Below are positions 25,805 to 29,527 of a stretch of DNA of 29,527 nucleotides, piece after piece (position 1 is the stretch's first letter; each line of letters begins with the position of its first letter). This stretch comes from Lachnospiraceae bacterium UBA3282 (GTDB taxonomy: Bacteria; Bacillota; Clostridia; Lachnospirales; Lachnospiraceae), in contig DETS01000006.1 of assembly GCA_002361735.1 (NCBI GenBank), positions 1-29,527 on the forward strand, read 5' to 3'. A model generated the notes under the pieces. The model was not told the DNA's origin and made no database searches. It saw only the letters and a list, made by a program, of their open reading frames with translations. The position numbers and the translations under genes are program-made.

Positions 25805-27204
25805 CTGTAACCTTTCTTGAACATCTCCCGCACCTCCACCAACTCCGCCCTTTCTTCCCCGGCTCTCCTTCTCACCGCCTCCGTAAAACCGCTCTTACTA
25901 ATAAAAATCAGTTTCTTTTCCTTCACACTGGGAAATACTTCTGTGGCTGTCACTAAATCATCATATTCATCCATCCCCATAGGTCTGTTTCGAAACTTAC
26001 ATTCCACGAAAATACCCTTCTCTCTTTTCTTGTCAAGAGCAAGCAGATCCACATCATCCTGTGCCTTAATGACCGGATTATTTCCCCACCATTTCCCAAT
26101 GACATACGGAACAAAAGAAAGTGTTCCAGCTTTTGCCCTTCTAATCAAATACTGTCTGCAGATATCTTCAAAAACAGGCCCCATATAATCATTGATTCCT
26201 TCCATGATTTCATCCGCCGCCTGTTCAATCCCCAGCATACCGTAATAACTCTTATTGGAAAACACATATCTGTACCAAAACCTGTAAAAATAATCAGTCA
26301 TCTCATAGATGCCCTTCTTACTTCCATCCTTTTCACCACACGGAACATGCTTTTCCAACAGACGAAGGGTCTGTAACGTCAACATATATTTACTGCATTT
26401 GCTCTTTTCTTCGTGAATGCGATTTGAAATTTCCATAATTCTATTACAACCATTTGCCACCGCTTCCAGAATGGAATTATAAACAGCAGGCTCCCTGAGT
26501 TCCATACGCAGCAAAGTCTGCGGTTCATCATTTAAAAATGCTCCCTCCGTCAATATTTCCGCAATCATATTTTCTCTAAGGGAACGTTTCGGATCAAAAG
26601 CACACAAATACCTCGGAACCCCGCCAAGGATACCGTAGACAATCAGCTTTTCCTCCTCCGAATAATTTGGGAAAAACGCTGCGCTCTCCAAATAATCAAA
26701 CGGAAGCACCTCCATGCTTCCCGTACTGCGACCATAAAGCGGACTCTTGTATCCCATCACGTCATTCAGCATGAAACTGACGCTGGAACCGCAAAGAATC
26801 AAAAACAGATTCCGTTCCTTCCAATCGTGATCGATCTTATGTTGTAAAATACTCTTAATACTTGGATTGCTCTCTGCCAGAAAAGGAAATTCATCAATAA
26901 TCAATACCGTCCTTTTCGCCTGCGTTTTTTTACTCAGATAATCCAAAGCGTCTGTCCAATTTGCAAAATTCGCTATAAAACCACCATCAAAATGCTCTTG
27001 TAAAAGTTTCGAAAAATCCCGTAAATTTAAGGTATCATTCTTTTCCTGCGCAGAAAAAAATATGGTCTTATGCTTTTTTGAAAATTCCTGCAAAATAGTG
27101 GTCTTTCCTATTCTACGCCGACCGTACATAACCAAAAATTCAAACCGCTCACTTACATACATCTGTTCCAGTTGCTTCATTTCCTGTAATCTTCCAATCA
27201 TCAT
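25801..27204 (-). CDS. P-loop ATPase with C-terminal DUF234 (paralogue 2)
   Basis: A 467-residue paralogue of the 24294-25715 product. Walker A GRRRIGKTT is at 28-36, Walker B VLIIDE at 100-105, and the family segment FLILCGSSVSFM at 134-145. A helical/winged-helix middle part follows. The DUF234 end has GKWWGNNP (370-377), DVD at 384-386 and VECKF at 400-404, again a D...ExK nuclease-like set. GGAGGA precedes two adjacent ATGs. The second (27199-27201) has the better spacing, so the true start may be one codon later. Its promoter at 27238-27266 carries strong symmetry. The two genes probably arose by duplication and then diverged, since identity is obvious only around motifs. Function is unknown. 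Confidence 0.85.
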   Translation of the reverse strand: MMIGRLQEMKQLEQMYVSERFEFLVMYGRRRIGKTTILQEFSKKHKTIFFSAQEKNDTLNLRDFSKLLQEHFDGGFIANFANWTDALDYLSKKTQAKRTVLIIDEFPFLAESNPSIKSILQHKIDHDWKERNLFLILCGSSVSFMLNDVMGYKSPLYGRSTGSMEVLPFDYLESAAFFPNYSEEEKLIVYGILGGVPRYLCAFDPKRSLRENMIAEILTEGAFLNDEPQTLLRMELREPAVYNSILEAVANGCNRIMEISNRIHEEKSKCSKYMLTLQTLRLLEKHVPCGEKDGSKKGIYEMTDYFYRFWYRYVFSNKSYYGMLGIEQAADEIMEGINDYMGPVFEDICRQYLIRRAKAGTLSFVPYVIGKWWGNNPVIKAQDDVDLLALDKKREKGIFVECKFRNRPMGMDEYDDLVTATEVFPSVKEKKLIFISKSGFTEAVRRRAGEERAELVEVREMFKKGYS

Positions 27205-27224
27205 GCTCCTCCGCTCAAGCCAAA

Positions 27225-27240
27225 ACTACTTATAAGTAGT
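27225..27240. repeat. perfect 16-bp palindrome at the ATPase 2 start site
   Basis: ACTACTTATAAGTAGT is fully self-complementary. It overlaps the predicted transcription start and the downstream edge of the -10 region. With the adjacent CTACT copies it looks like a repressor operator. Confidence 0.6.
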
Positions 27241-27254
27241 ATACTCTAAAGTAG
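27235..27254. repeat. 20-bp promoter element, copy B (shared with 22984-23003)
   Basis: agtagtatactctaaagtag differs from copy A at one position. It overlaps the -10 of the ATPase paralogue 2 promoter and shares five bases and more with the 27225-27240 palindrome. Confidence 0.7.
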
Positions 27255-27266
27255 TTTTCTTTTCAA
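27238..27266 (-). promoter_or_regulatory. candidate sigma-A promoter of ATPase paralogue 2
   Basis: On the minus strand TTGAAA (27261-27266) and TATACT (27238-27243) are 17 bases apart, each five of six to consensus. The leader is about 27 bases. Confidence 0.7.
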
Positions 27267-27323
27267 TAACTTTATTTCCTTACGCTTCCAATCCATCACA
27301 GAAAACAAAACCGTAAAAACATA

Positions 27324-27352
27324 TTGACACTTCCGTGCATATAGTGTATATA
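27324..27352 (+). promoter_or_regulatory. promoter of the ABC/GntR operon
   Basis: TTGACA (27324-27329, perfect) and TATATA (27347-27352) are 17 bases apart. The -10 is buried in an inverted repeat (27345-27364), so a bound repressor would block RNA polymerase. The leader is about 50 bases, with AAGGAG 9 bases before the ATG. Confidence 0.7.
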
Positions 27353-27364
27353 TTGATATATACA
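27345..27364 (+). promoter_or_regulatory. candidate GntR (YtrA-type) operator
   Basis: TGTATATA-TTGA-TATATACA is a perfect 8-4-8 inverted repeat over the -10 box. YtrA-subfamily regulators bind AT-rich TGTA...TACA dyads, and such a regulator is encoded in this operon at 29015. Autoregulation is inferred. Confidence 0.6.
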
Positions 27365-27411
27365 GAAAATGCACAGATGAAATGTCATGAATCAGAAAGG
27401 AGCACGGAAAA

Positions 27412-28182
27412 ATGAATTTATTGCAGGCGGAAAATCTTTCCAAGAAAATAGGGAATTTCCGATTAAACAATATTTCTTTTGAGATTCCGGCAGGTTACCT
27501 ATGCGGTCTGATCGGGGAAAATGGTGCGGGGAAAACGACGCTTCTTCATCTGATACTCGGTCTGTACCATGCGGACGGGGGAAGTCTTCTGATAGACGGC
27601 ATGGATTATGCGGACAAAGAAAAACAGATTCATGATCTGATCGGAACGGTGCTTGTGGAAGATTTAATGAATCCCTCTATGACGCTTATGGAAAATGCCG
27701 ACTCATACGGGAAATATTATTCCGGCTACCGTCGTGAATGTATGGAAAAATATCTGTCCCTGTTCCATCTCGAAAAAGAAAGAAAATTCGGGCGTCTGTC
27801 AAAGGGGGAAAAACTAAAATGCCAGTTTGCCTTTGCCCTGTCGCACGACGCAAGATTATTGATACTCGATGAGCCGACCGGAAATTTTGATCCTGATTTC
27901 CGAAAGCAGTTTTTTCAGATCATCAAAGAGTTTATTGCGGATGGGACAAGGAGTGTGATTTTGGCAACTCATATCACGGAGGATCTTGACCACATGGCGG
28001 ATTACCTTATTTATTTAGAGGAGGGAAATCTGATTTTTACGGGGGATATTGAACAGCTGCATCAGTGTTACCGCATGGTATCCGGAGAAAATATAAGATT
28101 GATCTGCTTCCCCCGGAGAGAATCATTCATCTGGAAGATGGAGCGTACGGGACAAGGGCGCTCATTGCGCACAGCAGGCTGA
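27412..28182 (+). CDS. ABC transporter ATP-binding protein, C-terminus frameshifted
   Basis: An ATPase of the BcrA-like ABC group often paired with YtrA-type regulators. Walker A GENGAGKT is at 35-42, signature LSKGE at 129-133, Walker B LLILDEPTGNFD at 149-160, and the H-loop in ATHITEDLDH (His187). After about Glu226 the frame leaves the family. The last 30 residues read as unrelated, Arg-rich sequence and stop at 28182. The expected C-terminus continues in another frame at 28089-28262. Loss of one A from the run at 28088-28091 explains this. The nucleotide-binding core is intact, so the product may still bind ATP. A sequencing error is also possible. It is the first gene of the operon. Confidence 0.85.
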   Translation: MNLLQAENLSKKIGNFRLNNISFEIPAGYLCGLIGENGAGKTTLLHLILGLYHADGGSLLIDGMDYADKEKQIHDLIGTVLVEDLMNPSMTLMENADSYGKYYSGYRRECMEKYLSLFHLEKERKFGRLSKGEKLKCQFAFALSHDARLLILDEPTGNFDPDFRKQFFQIIKEFIADGTRSVILATHITEDLDHMADYLIYLEEGNLIFTGDIEQLHQCYRMVSGENIRLICFPRRESFIWKMERTGQGRSLRTAG

Positions 28183-28262
28183 ACCGTTATGATAAAAGCC
28201 TTACCGTCTGGAATCCGACACTTGAGGAATTGATGTACTTTTATACCAAGAGAAAAGATTGA
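28089..28262 (+). pseudogene. out-of-frame C-terminal part of the ABC ATPase
   Basis: Reads KYKIDLLPPERIIHLEDG and continues through SLTVWNPTLEELMYFYTKRKD to a TGA. This is the usual C-terminal regulatory part of this ABC group. It lies in the -1 frame relative to the gene at 27412 and has no ribosome site. Joined after Glu226, the protein would be about 283 residues, the usual family length. An ATG-initiated frame at 28065 exists but is not a separate gene. Confidence 0.7.
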
Positions 28263-28293
28263 AAAATCACACTGATGTGCTGATTTTTCAATC
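28257..28293 (+). terminator. strong stem-loop between ABC ATPase and membrane gene
   Basis: GATTGAAAAATCA and TGATTTTTCAATC form a perfect 13-bp stem around an 11-base loop that can pair further (CAC/GTG). The T-run lies inside the 3' arm rather than after it, so it may be a partial terminator or an mRNA-stability element. It begins in the ABC stop region and ends 34 bases before the next ATG. Confidence 0.5.
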
Positions 28294-28327
28294 GCGAGTT
28301 TGTGGCTCCGGCATGGAGGGAGAAGTC

Positions 28328-29002
28328 ATGATAAACGATATCATTCGGGATTATTTTGCAATGTTTCGGATAGAAAATTTAAAGAAAGACAATCTGGCGA
28401 ACAAGCTTTCTTTTTTCGCTTTCTATTTTATTGGTATGATGCTTTGCGGACCTTTTCTGTCACATGCCCAAATTTCCCGGCGTGTTATAGCGGTCCAGTT
28501 TGCCGTGTTTGTGCCGATCGTTCTCTCCTATTTTTCCGTACTGGCACATCCGATACGACTTCCTAAAATGATGTATCTGTGTCCAATGCAGCCTGAGGAA
28601 CGCAAAAAATATATTTACGGCTCGTATTATTTCCGTATCGGCGTGCATATGCTGCCGGGTGTTTTGGGCGTCTGCATAGCGGTTGTTTATTCCTACTGTG
28701 ATATTTTTTCCGTGATAGAGATGTTGCTTAATTATTTGACGGTTGCGCTTCTTGTCAACCGGGAACCGAATGCGAAAGGAGAGGTATGCGGTATGGTCAT
28801 CGGTGATATGATCTTTGTCATCGCCATATTATCCGGCGTGATACAGGTTGGCATCATAGCGGATGCCGAACCGGACATGGGAATAAAGGCCGTTTTGTTT
28901 GCCGTCTTCTGCCTGATTCAGCTGCCGCTCGAAATCCGTCATCTAAAATCCGCGGGGAAACAGTTACAGGCGGCGGTTTCTTTTGAAAATACCATCCGTT
29001 AG
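28328..29002 (+). CDS. membrane protein, probable ABC permease subunit
   Basis: A 224-residue membrane protein with about five or six hydrophobic helices at roughly 26-42, 50-72, 105-125, 128-143, 154-178 and 185-200, counted from the chosen ATG. No recognisable permease motif. Position between an ABC ATPase and a YtrA-type regulator makes it the likely membrane partner. I start at ATG 28328-28330 because GGAGGGAG lies 6 bases upstream. The longer in-frame start at 28259 would lie inside the stem-loop. The last part (EIRHLKSAGKQLQ) is a cytosolic helix. The substrate is not predictable. Confidence 0.7.
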   Translation: MINDIIRDYFAMFRIENLKKDNLANKLSFFAFYFIGMMLCGPFLSHAQISRRVIAVQFAVFVPIVLSYFSVLAHPIRLPKMMYLCPMQPEERKKYIYGSYYFRIGVHMLPGVLGVCIAVVYSYCDIFSVIEMLLNYLTVALLVNREPNAKGEVCGMVIGDMIFVIAILSGVIQVGIIADAEPDMGIKAVLFAVFCLIQLPLEIRHLKSAGKQLQAAVSFENTIR

Positions 29003-29014
29003 AAAGGACGTGGG

Positions 29015-29395
29015 ATGAGAATGAAGATAACGATACTTCCACAGGGAACGCTGGCAATTTATGAGCAAATTGTCAATCAGTTAAAAAGCGCGATTGTAAC
29101 AGAGGAACTAAAGGCGGGGGAAGCGCTGCCTTCCATCCGCTCGCTGGCGGCGGATCTTAGCGTCAGCGTGATCACGACGAAACGTGCGTATGAAGAACTG
29201 GAAAAAGAAGGATTGATCCGCTCCGTTGCCGGAAAAGGCTTTTATGTCTGCGAATATAATACGGATTATCTGAAAGAGAAACAGTTCATGATGTTGGAAA
29301 AGCGCCTTGGCGAAATCATCTGCGAAGCGAAGCAGGCAGGGCTTGGCTGCGACGAGTTTATCGAAATGGCGGAAACTTTGTATAAGGCAGACTGA
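29015..29395 (+). CDS. GntR-family regulator, YtrA subfamily
   Basis: A 126-residue DNA-binding protein. The GntR winged helix-turn-helix covers about residues 10-80 (IYEQIVNQLKSAIV, LPSIRSLAADLSVSVITTKRAYEELEKEG, SVAGKGFYV). Only a short helical tail of about 45 residues follows for dimerisation. That small size, without a ligand domain, defines the YtrA group, which usually represses its own ABC operon. AAAGGA lies about 8 bases before the ATG. It follows the membrane gene by 12 bases and precedes a second ABC ATPase by 20. The 27345-27364 inverted repeat is its probable operator. Confidence 0.88.
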   Translation: MRMKITILPQGTLAIYEQIVNQLKSAIVTEELKAGEALPSIRSLAADLSVSVITTKRAYEELEKEGLIRSVAGKGFYVCEYNTDYLKEKQFMMLEKRLGEIICEAKQAGLGCDEFIEMAETLYKAD

Positions 29396-29415
29396 GATGT
29401 CAAGGAGGGTAAAAA

Positions 29416-29527
29416 TTGAAAAAGACCATTTTATCGTTTGAACATGTTACCGGAATCAGCCGAAGATTTTCCTTGAAAAAATTTACTTTAAAAAATATCA
29501 GCTTCACAATGGAAGCCGGATATTTAT
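29416..29527 (+). CDS. second ABC transporter ATP-binding protein (partial, N-terminus)
   Basis: An incomplete gene running off the right edge. It starts TTG at 29416-29418 with AAGGAGGG about 6 bases upstream. The visible 37 residues (MKKTILSFEHVTGI, then LKNISFTMEAGYL) match the first strands of an ABC nucleotide-binding domain just before Walker A, and parallel LNNISFEIPAGYL in the gene at 27412. The operon therefore probably encodes two ATPases. Everything beyond the start is outside the window. Confidence 0.7.
   Translation, partial: MKKTILSFEHVTGISRRFSLKKFTLKNISFTMEAGYL

Noticed and set aside
24294..27204. Insertion sequence carrying the two ATPases
   Set aside because: The P-loop genes resemble some transposition helpers, but no transposase is present, and I saw no terminal inverted repeats or target duplications flanking them.
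28065..28262. Separate 65-aa gene starting at ATG 28065
   Set aside because: Its first residues overlap the ABC frame and it has no ribosome site. Its content is the C-terminus of the ABC ATPase, so it is better explained by a frameshift.
1..29527. CRISPR array, tRNA or rRNA genes
   Set aside because: No regularly spaced repeats, and no tRNA-like GTTCRANNC arms with matching stems were noticed in the gaps.

Overview
The window looks like a chromosomal segment of a Clostridia bacterium, most likely a Lachnospiraceae-type anaerobe. The evidence is the gene order murE-priA-def-fmt-(yugP)-rsmB-rlmN-prpC, a six-cysteine SCIFF peptide with its radical-SAM maturase next to a fused secDF, a YtrA-type GntR regulator with ABC genes, strong AGGAGG-type ribosome sites, and frequent TTG/GTG starts. 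No rRNA, tRNA or CRISPR array was seen.

Region 1 (1-9507, minus strand) is a housekeeping operon of eight close or overlapping genes. It runs from a promoter at 9479-9507 through murE, priA, def, fmt, a membrane zinc peptidase, rsmB and rlmN to the PP2C phosphatase prpC. It joins wall precursor synthesis, replication restart, initiator-tRNA formylation and deformylation, and rRNA methylation. In related genomes prkC usually follows prpC, which would be just beyond the left edge.

Region 2 (9658-16040, minus strand) holds recJ (terminator at 9658-9686), secDF, and the ranthipeptide module. The precursor scfA (47 aa, 15443-15586) has its own promoter and is followed by the maturase scfB. A four-helix membrane protein lies upstream.

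Region 3 (16118-22931) has a plus-strand CNNM/CBS transporter-like gene convergent with a minus-strand hisS-aspS-sseB-like operon that has a near-consensus promoter. Upstream of it is a zinc-ribbon membrane protein with its own promoter and terminator.

Region 4 (22984-27266) is more AT-rich and looks accessory. It has a plus-strand membrane protein and two tandem paralogous ATPases (AAA/STAND-like P-loop plus C-terminal DUF234, PD-(D/E)xK-like). A previously uncalled 46-aa ORF follows the second ATPase. Each ATPase has its own promoter with dyad symmetry. A 20-bp element over the -10 box is shared, 19 of 20 bases, by ATPase 2 and the zinc-ribbon gene 4.2 kb away.

Region 5 (27324-29527, plus strand) is an ABC/GntR operon: an ABC ATPase broken near its C-terminus by an apparent one-base loss, a membrane protein, a YtrA-type repressor, and the start of a second ABC ATPase. 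An 8-4-8 inverted repeat sits on the -10 box of its promoter, which suggests autoregulation.
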